Source of the DNA: Evernia prunastri
Lineage: Eukaryota > Ascomycota > Lecanoromycetes > Lecanorales > Parmeliaceae
Assembly (NCBI GenBank): GCA_003184365.1
Contig: NKYR01000007.1
Location: forward strand, 248,001-312,000
DNA: 64,000 bases
Direction: 5' to 3'
In this document: piece after piece, positions 1-11,077 of the stretch
Position numbering within the stretch: the first letter of the stretch is position 1
Layout of the letters: every line of letters begins with the position of its first letter
Made by a program: the position numbers and the translations under genes
Notes under the pieces: generated by a model
The model's input: only the letters and a program-made list of their open reading frames with translations
What the model was told of the DNA's origin: nothing
Database searches by the model: none

Positions 1-738
1 CTCAAGCGTACTTTCCCTGAGGGGCTTTAAGATTTGTATAATTTGTTTCGCGGATGGTAAAGCGACGGCAGGTAAGACTCCGGCATTATCGGCATCCTGT
101 TTCCTGAAAAGCTTTCCAGACCGTAACCGGCCAGCGCCATCCGGTGGAGAAGTCCCGTGGAGAATCTGGTAGATGACACCGCTCCTGTCTGGAGTCTTCG
201 GCTCTTGCACATCTTTCCCTGACTCATCCTCACTACCACTTAGGAGGGCTTTCCTGTTTGTGAGCTGTGTAGCCAATGCTTCTTGTTCCTCGTGTCTCTG
301 CTTTCTCCTCGCCTTCTTTCTTTGCTGCTTATTCAATTTTGATAAATCTGTGATACCATTGTTCTCGTCATTATCTGCGAGATTCGCGCACTCGACATCA
401 TCCTGCCATCTCACTACCTTGAGTCTACGCTGTTCCCTGGCAGCCTGTCCATTCCAGACTTCGCTCAAGCTGGGCAGAGGTCTAGTCGTGATTTTGGGGG
501 CCGGCGGATCTAGAGGCTGGCCAAGATATTCCCAGATCCTGTTAAAATCTCCAAGCTGAGTTTCTTGTTCGTGTGCTGCGGGTGCGGTAGTATACGTTGC
601 TCGTTCAGGCCGGTCGGAGTCTGTGTCACTGGAGATTGTCTTCTGATGTGTATACTCTCCGCTATTGAATGAAAGGGTATGGATGAGATCAAAAACGGGT
701 CCAAAATCCCAGTCATCCTCCCCTGATCTTGAAATCAT
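1..738 (-). CDS. 5' part of conserved ascomycete protein, probable NYN-domain family (partial)
   Basis: An uninterrupted frame of exactly 246 codons runs from ATG at 738 down to base 1 with no stop, so the gene continues off the left edge. The protein starts MISRSGEDDWDFGPVFDLI, has an acidic Ser/Thr stretch, then LWEYLG-like and KLNKQQRKKARRKQR segments and a GVIYQILHG segment. This order (short hydrophobic start, basic QRKKARRK patch, IYxILHG) recalls ascomycete proteins that carry a C-terminal NYN (LabA/MARF1-like) ribonuclease-fold domain. That domain would lie outside the window, so the family name is inference. No intron is needed in this part. Confidence 0.6.
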   Translation of the reverse strand, partial: MISRSGEDDWDFGPVFDLIHTLSFNSGEYTHQKTISSDTDSDRPERATYTTAPAAHEQETQLGDFNRIWEYLGQPLDPPAPKITTRPLPSLSEVWNGQAAREQRRLKVVRWQDDVECANLADNDENNGITDLSKLNKQQRKKARRKQRHEEQEALATQLTNRKALLSGSEDESGKDVQEPKTPDRSGVIYQILHGTSPPDGAGRLRSGKLFRKQDADNAGVLPAVALPSAKQIIQILKPLRESTLE

Positions 739-1631
739 TCGAGGTCACCAGGGAGCAATGCAGCTTCCCAGTCTGCAGCGCTAAGCGCAATTGTTTGTCT
801 CGGTTCGGATGCAAGCTTCAGATCCAAGTGCGTATTTCGAGACGTGTTGAGAAGATCGGTTGCGCGGTCAAATCTTTAACACATATGCTTCTTAGCATGG
901 TGATGCTTTGCGTTTGCTGTTATTGAATGTATGAGGGTCAGGGGCGGTTGTTTTCAGACTCGAGCGACGGTTGTACTGCTCATAGACTCCAGTGCGGAAT
1001 TATTCCATCTGGGGGCTGCTTGATAGTACGGTCGACCAAATAGTACTTGTAGCAGATATAAACCTCTCACCCTCTCTCGCGGAACATGTACCCCCGTAAC
1101 GCAGACTTGGTTGTCCATATCGTCACAGATAAGGTCAAATTGTTGGTCTGAAGGGGAAGCCGCGACACTCGCTGAAACCATCCCATGCATAGATGGGAAA
1201 AGGTGATTTTCAAGAGTAAACGACAAAGACGTCGACTTGCTCATAGGACCAGATGATCTGGATCGCGCATACTCCGAGTGAGACCTGTTGCGTCAGTTTT
1301 ACGGTATGGTTAGTAGCAAGTACGAGCCTCGCTAGCAACAGCCTGGATCCTTCGGAGGGGTTCCTTGGGACGCTCTTGGCATCTACCTAAGATAAAGCAA
1401 GTTCTATTCCCCATGAGCAGGCTGAATGTTGAATCTCCTCACAAGCGAGCACGTATCCGGTCTCCAGAAATTCTATCCAAGATCAAGCGCCGAGGATGGC
1501 GGATTTCGACATGGGCCGCTCTACATATTGTAACCTTACAGGTAAGCTTCTATTTTCCCTTGATTTTAATCATTGCTATATCCGTAAACAAAATTACTTT
1601 CCATGTCTTCATTGACTCCAGTCGACTCATC
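739..1631. other. Intergenic stretch, no supported gene
   Basis: Lies between the start of the left-edge gene and the 3' end of the wall-protein gene. A 96-codon minus-strand frame at 954-1244 shows no recognisable domain, signal peptide or splice structure, and I do not call it. The promoter of the left-edge gene must lie at its left end. Confidence 0.5.
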
Positions 1632-4600
1632 TCATCTTACAAAAGACAGTATTACAACAATTACTACCGCTGTCGACAGCTTTCTTGGCATATAGCTCTT
1701 CGAAGTATGTGCGATTCCTTGGAACGGTTGCATGCCGAAAGCTGTACCATTCGCCGAACCCAGACTAGTATTACTCCTGAGGCAGTTGGAGATCCCGGTG
1801 GTGGAAAGGGTCCTCCTGACCCAAAAGCTCCAATTATTAGCCCACCCAATCCCCAACCCCCTGAAGCGTCAAGTGTTATGGTCTTCGAGCCAATCACTAA
1901 TTCACCTGCTGGGTCAAGCGACACTGGGGTTCCGCCTATGGTGACGCCTGGAGCCCCTGGAGACAGTGTAGAGCCTGCGACTTCGATAGCATTCGGAGCG
2001 GCAGTGATAACCTCGCCCGCGACCGTGGTGATGAATGGCGTTGCTACTTCGGCTGGCAGTGAAAACGTGCTGCTGCCTACCACTAGAGCTAATGAGCCAA
2101 GTGATATACGGGTGCCGGACACGGTGAGAGGTAGCGCGCCAGGCGTCAGAGTCGTACCGGCAACAGATATGCCATTGGAGAGCCGCTGTACGACTTCGCC
2201 GGCTATTGTCGTCACTTGACCTGCTATCACGGCCAGCGAATTTAGAGCGATGGGAACTGTGCTGGTGCCTATAACGAGGGCAGATGCACCAAGTGATATA
2301 AGGGTGCCGGATACCGTGATTTGGGGAGCGCCTGCAGTCAGAGTTATACCGGCAATCAAGATGCCATCAGAAAGAGGCTGAATGACTTGACCCCTAATAG
2401 TAGTAGCCTGGGTTCCAATTAGAGGCAGAGGAGTTGGAGACGGCAGAGCCTGAGCGGTGCCACCCCAGATAAGATTGTAGGACGCGTCGAGGGATATTGT
2501 CGCACCCGAGATGGAGACTGCAGGAGACCCAGCAGTCAATGTTGTACCGTAGATTGAGACGCCGCTTACAAGTGCAACTGCTACTGCTCCATTGAGTAAC
2601 GTTGTTGACGCAGCAGGGTTCGCGGTAGGAAGTAGGTATGAAGTCCCTCCCAGATATAGATGACTCGATGAGTCGAGAGAGATTGAGGTGCCAAATATAG
2701 CAACGGCAGCCGCGCCGGGAGTAACAATAGTGCCGTCGACTGAGACTCCGTTGGCAAAAGGAGTTATGGCATGACCAGCGATCGTTGTTGAAGGAGCAGT
2801 CCGAGTCGACATGGGCACGATGGCGTTGGCAATCACAATGCTGTTACCTTGATTGATAGCAACGAAACCCGAGATAGTCGCTGGAGGACCTTTAGGCTGG
2901 ACTTTTACGCCATCTACTTCGACCCCAGAAGTGCCAGCAACCACAATGTGGTCACCGACCGATATTGTGGCCTCTGGCGAGTCTGTGATTGGGTTAATTG
3001 GGTAATTCGAAGGGCCCACTTTCGCACTCCCTCCGTTGCTCTCTTCGTTGCTGCCCATTGCATTATTAGGTTGCTTTGGGTCACTCGGCAGGCTGGGATT
3101 CGTGCCTGGCGCAGGATCTCCATTATCTCCCAACGCATTACTCGATTGGTTTGGATCATTCTGCAGGCTGGTGCCTGTCCCCGGTCCCGGATCCCCACTG
3201 TCTCCCGCTGCGTTGTTCGGTTGCTTTGGGTCACTCGGCTGACTTGAATCCGCTCCTTGACCGGCTTTCTCACCCGCGTCACCATGAGCACTAGGGTCGC
3301 TACCAGCTCCACCTTCGCCAGGACCTGGGTTTGAGTCCATTGTCTTCTCCGGCAAGGGCGAACTCGGACCTTGCGCAGGTGTCGGCACCAGGTTGTTGCC
3401 TGCGGCAGTCTTTCTAGTTCCAGGGTCAGGGGTGGGACTGGAGGGCGGTACCACCGGAGGGCTTTGAGGGTCTTTGGTAGTGACAGTAGGCGCAAGTGCT
3501 GTTGCTGGTCTCAGAGCGCTTGGTGGGTCGTACGCCGAAAACCATAATGCTGAACAATCTCCAAACGAAGGGTCTATCTCCAAGATTTTGCTAGGCATGG
3601 CGATGAGGGGGCGGTACGGTTCTCCAGGCGCGGGTTTGTACCAATTTGCTTCCTGGACGATTTCATGTTAGCGAAGCACCAAGTCTGACGGAATCTCTGT
3701 ATGAGCCTTACCATCACGCTCTGTGGAGGGCAAGGCAGATCGGCAAAATCAAACTGACTCGTCGCCGGGTGGAGCGTATTATCGAGAGGCCCGGCGATGG
3801 TCGAAAGCTCTCCAGGGGAGAAGGCGAGCATTGTCGCTGGAATAACTCCCATCGATCCTCGGTCTCCGCAGTGATCCCCTACAGCTATACTGTGGAAGTT
3901 GGCGTAGATAGATGGAGAGGTACTAACATCGTATGAGCATCGATATGCTTAAGATATGCAGCAACTTACAATGTGAAACCCTCCATTACGACAGTGCTCA
4001 CTGGTAGGCCGTTGTTCTGGGTTATGTTGGGTGGAAGTACCAAGGAATGGCCACGGCCGTAAATTGCTGCATGTAGGCGGCGAGCTTCAATGGAGGTGCT
4101 TGGGCTTTGGTATGCGGGCGCCTCCTCAACACAGGGTGGCGCCAACCATGGATCCACTAAAGGTTTTTTGAAGGTTACAGGACCGATACTAGTAATTCGA
4201 GCAGTAGTCACATACGAAGGCCCGGAAATAGGATCTTGGACTGTGCATCCCCAGTACGTTATTGCCGAGGGTGCTGCTATCCCTGCGGATTGAATGATGC
4301 CGTGTGTGGCGCCATAGAGAGGTGGATTGACGCTACTCCCAACAATGCTGAGACACGACGTGTCCGCGTCAGGTTCCGGCCAGTAGTAGACGTCAACGTT
4401 CTGCGCAGTGATAAGGCAGAGACTACAGCAAGAAATTTCAGAGACAGATCTGCGTGGAGTCTGTCCTTGAATCGATTGTTGCTCCAAGAAACTAGACATG
4501 CATTATGGTGATCTCATCCAGTCTTTGATGACGGCAAATTCGGACATCACGTCTTGAGGTACATATTTGCTGCAATCCAACGATGTGTTGTTGGGCTGGA

Positions 4601-5153
4601 CGAAGCACAGGTTCTCTAAAAGCCAGAACTGGGTGCCCTCGAAGAACTCGTCGAGCGCTAGTGTTTTGTTCCCAGTACAGGAGGAATTCCACAGCAAACA
4701 TTCATCACTCAGGTGTAGGGGTTTTTGTGGACCGACGACGGTTGTTGTCATGCCGGTATACGTACAATCTTGATTTCCAAGGTAACAGACTCCGTCTTGT
4801 TCAGCAAAATCCAGAGTTTTTGAGGTCACAGGAGGCGCTGTGGTAATGGTGCCAATCATGCTGTAAGATCCATTCGAGGCAGTGCTGCTGAAAGAGCGAG
4901 TCTCGGAAATATTGTGCCCGTGGGTCGAAAGCACACCTATTGGAATTTTGAAGGTTCCTTGCGACGAGGAGTTTGAAGTGCTTTCAGTAGATGTCGAGGA
5001 TTTCGAGAAAAGACTGCCCTCGACTTTGTGAGTACTCAGAATGCAGAGAAACAAAAGCATCTTGGTCCTATAACCCATGCTATTGGTAGTTGAAGCGGAT
5101 AAGTGTGAAACTTCGAGTGGTAAGTATTGACGGAGCAAGTCACTCAAGGCCAT
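1632..5153 (-). pseudogene. GPI-type repeat-rich cell-wall protein, disrupted by one stop and one frameshift
   Basis: Exons 5153-3970, 3922-3712 and 3652-1632 (introns 47 and 59 nt, good donors). The start may be the inner Met at 5078, which gives a classic signal peptide (MGYRTKMLLFLCILS). The N-terminal half is Cys-rich and extracellular (VDVYYWPEPDADTSCLSIVG region). The C-terminal half has a Pro/Asn/Gly-rich linker and five degenerate units of the form VxVxGTTLTPGxPxVxVSGTxISL. Two lesions: an in-frame TAA at 4505-4503 (after WMRSP, before CMSS), where relatives appear to have Gln; and a one-base deletion near 1772-1780. The deletion shifts the main frame away from the frame holding the hydrophobic GPI-like tail (STAVVIVVILSFV) ending at 1632. 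Exon lengths total 3416 nt, one short of a multiple of three, which fits a single lost base. The role, a structural wall protein, is inferred. Confidence 0.75.
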
Positions 5154-6264
5154 AGGCGGACTAGGTGCTGCGGTGGGATTTCATGCTCAGCATTTACTAC
5201 TCTATCACGACAGGATAGGGTCGTCATTCTTGGAAGACTAGCAACGCGATGTTGAGTAGGAAAAGCAGAGAATGGAAACAGATAAACGCTAGACGCCCCA
5301 CCTCAATTCCCCTTTCCCGCTTTCCCAAAAAAAGAGAGAAAGGGAAAAGGGGAAAATAAGGCGGAAAGTCGAGCCTTGTCCCCCACGAACCGAACCGAGC
5401 CGAGTCCAGACTCCAGAACAATGCCCCTGCAGCCTCGAGGCTCGCCATCAAATCAAACGCAGCCTTGCAAATCATGATTAGAAGCGAGATCAGCGGAGTC
5501 AGGGCGCAGCAAGGGCCAGTTTTAGTGTGTGAGCCCCTCATCCACCACCTACCTCTGTTAATGGTAATAAGGATAGATACTGTACGTGTAAAGCGAAGAT
5601 GTAGATGAAACTAAAGTGATAGCACGTCGAGTATTGCCATTCTAATGCTGTCGGTTACGGAGTAGGGAAGGCTATCCCATCGTCTGGCGCCCGGGTCCAA
5701 CATGTAGGGTAAGACCGAAGGCCGAATCCTGGGACCAGCCAGACGATAAGATACAAAGAGCCGTACCATATAACTGTCTGCTATTCCTTTTTGAAAATCC
5801 TTTGGTCTGCCCAGTAGCTGCGAGTTCCGACTTGTGTCCGTGAACTCGCCCAGGCTCCGAAATCTGATCAGTAGGGAGGATTTGCGCGATGACTGCATAG
5901 CCGAATACGAGGAATGAGGCTGCCGGAGAGGATGAATAAATCGCCCAAGGTAACAACTGACAAGTTGTCCATCAGATCTTTGCCTAAGATAGCTGCCTCA
6001 GCCTAGGGCACTCGGCTAGTTTCATTCTGTGAGAGCTGCATCTCACCGCATTCGTAAAAAGACAGCGTTATGCTTCGGCCGTTTTGCCCGTTCGAGGATG
6101 TGTGAGCGTGGATGCTGAGGTAAGAGCATGTGCGATTGCTTTTGGATTGATGCCGCAAAACATCCTTGTCACGAGCAATATATCAATTTTCGTTACAAGA
6201 CTCTTTGGTAGTCAACCATGGGCTGACTTAGCGCGAGAACACATAAAAGACCTACCACCGTCCG
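5154..6264. other. Intergenic stretch between two minus-strand genes
   Basis: No supported gene. Holds an imperfect pyrimidine/purine inverted repeat at about 5307-5359 (TTCCCCTTTCCC paired with GGGAAAAGGGGAA) that could fold as a hairpin or form triplex DNA. Short frames at 5224-5541 and 5611-5956 have no recognisable content. Confidence 0.5.
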
Positions 6265-8138
6265 TCAAAGAACAAAACGGAAGTTGGGACCATAATCTTC
6301 AACCGCGACAGCGGCGCCTTGAACTGTCTCTCTTCCTTCCCCTGCTTTGTTGTTGTATTTCCGATCGAGCTTGCTGTTCTCCCACACCAAAAGGACGCGA
6401 ATTGCTAAGGCCATCACGGCTGCGAAAAACATGAAAGCGGCACAGATGCTCATCCCCTTGACATACCGTGGACCCTCCGTCGTGGGATAGAGTCTTGCGC
6501 CCAGGATTGGACCACATTGTCCGATGACGCTGATTATGAGGAGCCCAGCGCCACGGTGCGTATCGCTGCCTTGGTTGTCTAGTAAATCTTGCATCAGCGC
6601 TGAACTTGCAGCCCGGCAGAGAAAGAAGACGAGAAGGAGAGGGAAGAGGGTCTTTGCAGACGTACTCAGAGTCCATGCCAGAATGTTAGGAATGGTAGAG
6701 AAAACGCCGGCAGCAGCCAAGTAGACGGCGAAGTATCGGACTCCAACGGTAGTGACCGTTGCAAGAACAATGTAGCCAATACCTCCTACAAGAGAAGTGG
6801 TTATGAGAACTAAGCCTCTCTGCTGTGTTCGGTCCGCAATGAATGTTGTAATGTTGGCGAATAGGAACGCAGAGAAGTATGGCGGAGCTGAGAGACCCTG
6901 GGCGTTGATACTACTGTATCCCATCTTGGCCAGAATGGTAGGAAGGTAGACTGGCAAGCTCGCAAAGCTCACGTTGACGCTGAAATACATCAACTTCACA
7001 AATAGTCAGCTCTGCTTGATTTGGAGCAGAAAATGACAAGACGGAGATCTAAAACGAGACACATTAATACTTACAGCTAAGCACCACGCTTTCGCGTCAT
7101 ACAATGTCTGAGCCAGTTCCTTTATGTTCACACCTCCACCCTCTCGCTTGTACCGGTCTGTCGAACGGCGCGAGACCTGGCAGTAGCCTTCTCTTCGACG
7201 CTAAGGAATCTTGCGTTGTCTGGTGAATCTGGTATGAAGAAGAATGCTATCGGAGCAAGAAGAATGGTTGGAAGTCCCTCGACCAAAAATAGGAGCCTCC
7301 AATTACTGAGTGAAGAGTGACCATTCGTGATTCCGTAAGCTAGAGCTCCGGCGAATGTGGACGCGAGGGGAGCCGCTGAAGCGAACATGGCGCATCGGAG
7401 ACCGACTTCATGTCTGAGATAGAAGAAGGAAAGTAGGTAGATGACACCGGGGCTAAATTCCGCCGAGACAGACAGTCAAACCTATGGAAGCCCAATACGT
7501 TTTCCGACGAGACATTCGAACGTTATGCTTACGCGTAGGCCACTTCAAAGGCACCAAGGAAGAACCGAAGAGTCATGAGGCCACTCCAGCTGTGAACCGC
7601 AGATTGCAGAGTCGCCATAACGCCCCTAGCCGTGGAGGTCAGCCCTTCTTCTTTCGCCCATGACCAATTCCAAGCTGGGAAGGGGGGTTTGGGGGGGTGG
7701 TGGGGGGGAAGCAAGCCCCTGCTCACCAACAGAATACAGCGACCGCCGCTACTCTGTGAGGGGGATATATTTTCCAGAAAAGAAGGGAGAATTCGAAAAC
7801 AGCGTAGGAAATGTAAAATATGGTCAACAGCCACTCATATCGATCTCCGACCAAGTGAAGGTCGCGGGTCATTCCGGCTAAGACGGCGTTGCCAATGTTG
7901 CTGCGGTCAAGATAGGAAAGCATGTCTGGAAAAATGAGTGATGTGAGCTGCCCCATTCAGGGAGAAAAATTACTTGACGGCAGAAGCAGTCCTACTCACA
8001 GATGACGAAGAAGAGCGGCATCAAGTGCCAGTCAAGTTTGTGACGCACACTAGCCTCGGCTGCCTCATCTTGCTCAACGACGTTTTGCAGCTCAGCAGTT
8101 TTCTGCTCGTCAGCGCGATTCAGGTTGAGGTCCACCAT
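6265..8138 (-). pseudogene. MFS anion:cation symporter (allantoate/vitamin permease type), one frameshift
   Basis: Six exons: 8138-8000, 7925-7727, 7625-7533, 7452-7075, 6993-6666 and 6578-6265; introns 74, 101, 80, 81 and 87 nt. Family landmarks appear in order: KLDWHLMPLFFVIYMLSYLD (first membrane segment), RSNIGNA, LRFFLGAFE, SNWRLLFLVEGLPT, SVNVSFASLPVYLPTIL, NNQGSDTHRGAG, and the C-terminal YGPNFRFVL. The expected length of about 483 aa matches this Dal5-like family. Exon 4 is one base short: the frame reads ...EEKATARSRAVR, then must shift near 7156-7162 to continue as DRYKREGGGVNIKEL. No GT-AG pair of plausible length repairs it. Intron 2 contains long G/C runs. Either a recent pseudogene or a single-base assembly error. 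Substrate unknown. Confidence 0.78.
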
Positions 8139-9015
8139 GTTTGAGGCAGACTATGTACCAAAGATGGATGATAAGTCTCGCGTGTCTTGGGCACTTGGCT
8201 CTTTTTGGCAGTAGACACTCCTTGGAATTGGGAAGTTATGAATTATGCAAAGGGTCTACTGCACGGAAGGAAGGGAAAGGATTGATATTTGTTGTGCAGA
8301 AAATTGAGTCCTGGTCCCGCCAAGACGCAGGGAGATCCTTCGATTCCTTCAGCTATGTACCCATGTACCTACCTTACCTTTATGTTGTAAGGTTATCTTA
8401 CTTGAGCCGCGCTTACCAAAGCATTCGGAATTGTTTTTCTGTTCCGTGCAGGATTTGCTTAACGCATAGCAACTTTGACATGCATTGAGAAAATGCCTCA
8501 GACCATTGAATCTTGATCAGTAAAGCAGTTGGAACGGCAGTCTGCCCACAGAGGCCTTACTCTAACCCAACATCTTTGACATACATCAAGGTCAAGGAAC
8601 GATCCTCGGACGTTTAACAGTTGCAGTAGTTGAATCTGTCCTTTGCATATGTAAATGCATTCAAAGGACGTAACGTGGACGGCTGGGCCGGCTTGCTATT
8701 GGAGCAAAACGAGAAAATACCTCAGACCCTTAAGTACTCTATGTATAGTGAAGCAGTCGGAATGGAATGGATGTCTGCATAATTGCCCACATTCTGAAGA
8801 CGTCTTGAAGCACATCCCATGCACTGAGTATTCTAGTCGTTATATTACTTGGGCCATAATTGGATGATGGATGACGGATGATGCTACATCAAAATTTTAA
8901 AGTAGAGATCATCGCTACGGCAGGTACCTTACTCGCCGGAAGTGCACTTTACCTGGAAGTGCACGATTAGGGCTAGGGCACCACGTCGCAAATTAGAAAA
9001 ATGTCCACCTATCTA
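8139..9015. other. Gene-free stretch with a degenerate direct repeat
   Basis: No supported gene. About 8489-8560 and 8708-8800 share an ordered series of matches (GAAAATgCCTCAGACC, AAGCAGTtGGAA, GTCTGC, TGCCCACA) with a spacing near 219 bp, which suggests an old tandem duplication. Confidence 0.4.
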
Positions 9016-10770
9016 CGGGATGTCCTGGGGGCGCAAGATAGGGGCGCAACGCAAGATTCGCTTAATTTTACCCACTAACTTAAATTAGTATGATAGCCCC
9101 ACCAAAATTTAAGTACCTTGGTAACACACACCGATAGTCCCAATTGCATCATTCAAATAGTCTAATCAATCCCACACCAAGTCAACCAAATATCCACAAC
9201 CCCCCCACAAAAATCGCAACCATGGATCCCACCATAGATCCCACCATAGACGCACCTCCCTCCCTTCTTACAGACCTCACCGTCGCCGTCAACGGCCCTC
9301 CCAGCGCGGCCGCAACGCCTACCTGGGTCCCCCATCCCTACCTTGAAGAAGACCTCCATCCTATCCTTCAACGTGCAATCGATCGCATCCCCCCCTCCCA
9401 GCCCCCCCTCCCAGCCCCCCCTCCTACTAAGCAGGCAGCTTGGTTAGCTCTGCAGGAGAGGAAAAAGCATGATAAGGCTAATGCGCGCAAGTTACTTGCT
9501 ATAGAGGTCTCTGAAAAGGAGGCCCGACGGCGAGAGAAGCAGGAGAAGCAGGTATCAAAGCCTATCTATCAAATTCCACCCCCACCAGCCTTCCGCCCCC
9601 CCTCCCCGTCCTTCCCCGTCTTCTCCTACTGTTCAGCTAGCTCCTCCAACTACTCAGCCACTCCTACAGCCTCCCCAGCCAGTTCTACAGTCTCAGAAAC
9701 CTCGCGGTCGGCCCAAAGGGAGCAAGAACAGTGTGCCTACGTTCTCTACTGCTCCGCCTTCCTCCTCCGCTCCACCAGTACTTATGAAGTCTAGTTCAGG
9801 CCGTCAAATCAAGGAAAAGAAGGCGTGGGAGCAAGAGAAAGGTCTCTCGCAGAAAAGATCCCGAGGACCTACGTTGAATGCTACACTCCAGCCTGCTATG
9901 CAGCCCAATAAGAAGAAGTCTAAGTCGAATCTGATACCCAGTGAGGANGTCCACCTATCTACGGGATGTCCTGGGGGCGCAAGATAGGGGCGCAACGCAA
10001 GATTCGCTTAATTTTACCCACTAACTTAAATTAGTATGGTAGCCCCACCAAAATTTAAGTACCTTGGTAACNCAGGAGAAGCAGGTATCAAAGCCTATCT
10101 ATCAAATTCCACCCCCACCAGCCTTCCGCCCCCCCTCCCCGTCCTTCCCCGTCTTCTCCTACTGTTCAGCTAGCTCCTCCAACTACTCAGCCACTCCTAC
10201 AGCCTCCCCAGCCAGTTCTACAGTCTCAGAAACCTCGCGGTCGGCCCAAAGGGAGCAAGAACAGTGTGCCTACGTTCTCTACTGCTCCGCCTTCCTCCTC
10301 CGCTCCACCAGTACTTATGAAGTCTAGTTCAGGCCGTCAAATCAAGGAAAAGAAGGCGTGGGAGCAAGAGAAAGGTCTCTCGCAGAAAAGATCCCGAGGA
10401 CCTACGTTGAATGCTACACTCCAGCCTGCTATGCAGCCCAATAAGAAGAAGTCTAAGTCGAATCTGATACCCAGTGAGGATGTCGATGAGAGGGAGTCTC
10501 AGCAGCGACGTATTCTAGAGGCGGGCTATTTGCTAGGGGAACTCGTTGGGAGCAAGGAATAAGCATGAAGTAACTACTCATTACGTCATACATCCAGAAA
10601 TTTTTACATATAGGCCTTATGGAGTGATTGCGACGTGTTTGCGACATCATATTGTAGATATCCTACCCAGCTACCCTAATTTTGGTGGGGTTACCATACT
10701 TATTTGGGTAAGGAGGTAAAATAAGCGAATCTTGCGTTGCGCCCCTATCTTGCGCCCCCAGGACATCCCG
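9016..10770. mobile_element. TIR DNA transposon carrying an AT-hook protein frame; assembly faulty inside
   Basis: The first 49 bases from 9016 (CGGGATGTCCTGGGGGCGCA...) recur inverted at 10722-10770, with weaker inverted similarity inward (AGTATGATAGCCCCACCAAAA type). The left end is flanked by TA (9014-9015); the right is not, so no clean target duplication is visible and the superfamily is unassigned. Inside is a Pro-rich coding frame (next entry). Two single Ns (9947 and 10072) bracket a second copy of the left terminus. The block 9541-9946 is repeated at 10074-10480, so the real element is probably about 1.2 kb and the rest is a scaffolding artefact. Confidence 0.75.
9222..10562 (+). pseudogene. 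Transposon-borne Pro-rich AT-hook protein, frame broken and internally duplicated
   Basis: ATG at 9222 opens MDPTIDPTIDAPPSLLTD, followed by a Lys/Glu-rich helix (KKHDKANARKLLAIEVSEKE) and a Pro-rich segment. The Pro-rich segment crosses a run of seven Cs near 9598. Beyond it the evident frame changes to one encoding an AT-hook-like PRGRPKGSKN motif and a basic tail ending at a stop at 10560-10562. The same frame change occurs in the duplicated copy near 10131. There is no transposase catalytic core, so this looks like a non-autonomous element or an accessory DNA-binding protein. The internal duplication is probably artefactual. Confidence 0.5.
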
Positions 10771-10810
10771 CAGTGGTGCAGTATCTTTATCCCTGTAATC
10801 TCTCGGTTGA

Positions 10811-11077
10811 ATACTCGTTGTCACCTATTAATGCAATACCCTAACCCTAAATATACGAAACTCCACCCAAAAACCCGCCCCTCATTTGGAACAGGCTATG
10901 GCGACAACGATACTACGTGATAGCAAGACTAAGATGGTTATATATATATATGAATTCAGTCATTTCTAATATACTTGTCAAAAATTTAATCACAAATTTG
11001 GTGCGGGGAAGGCATTTTGATCTTGGGCAGAATATGTTTAGGGTTAGGGTATTGCATTAATAGGTGACAACGAGTAT
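10811..11077. mobile_element. 267-bp MITE with telomere-like TIRs
   Basis: Forty-one bases at 10811-10851 are repeated in perfect inverted orientation at 11037-11077, followed by a near match inward. The ends read A-TA-CTCGTTGTC... and ...GACAACGAG-TA-T, consistent with TA target duplication of the Tc1/mariner type. The inner part of each TIR holds CCCTAACCCTAAA, two units of the usual fungal telomere repeat. The interior (about 185 bp) is AT-rich and non-coding. Confidence 0.75.

Noticed and set aside
1365..2219. 284-codon plus-strand frame
   Set aside because: Antisense to the repeat region of the wall-protein gene; its Pro/Thr-rich composition mirrors the Gly/Ser repeats on the other strand.
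10836..11050. Telomere or chromosome end
   Set aside because: Only two TTAGGG units per site, inside a perfect inverted repeat with genes on both sides; explained by the MITE.
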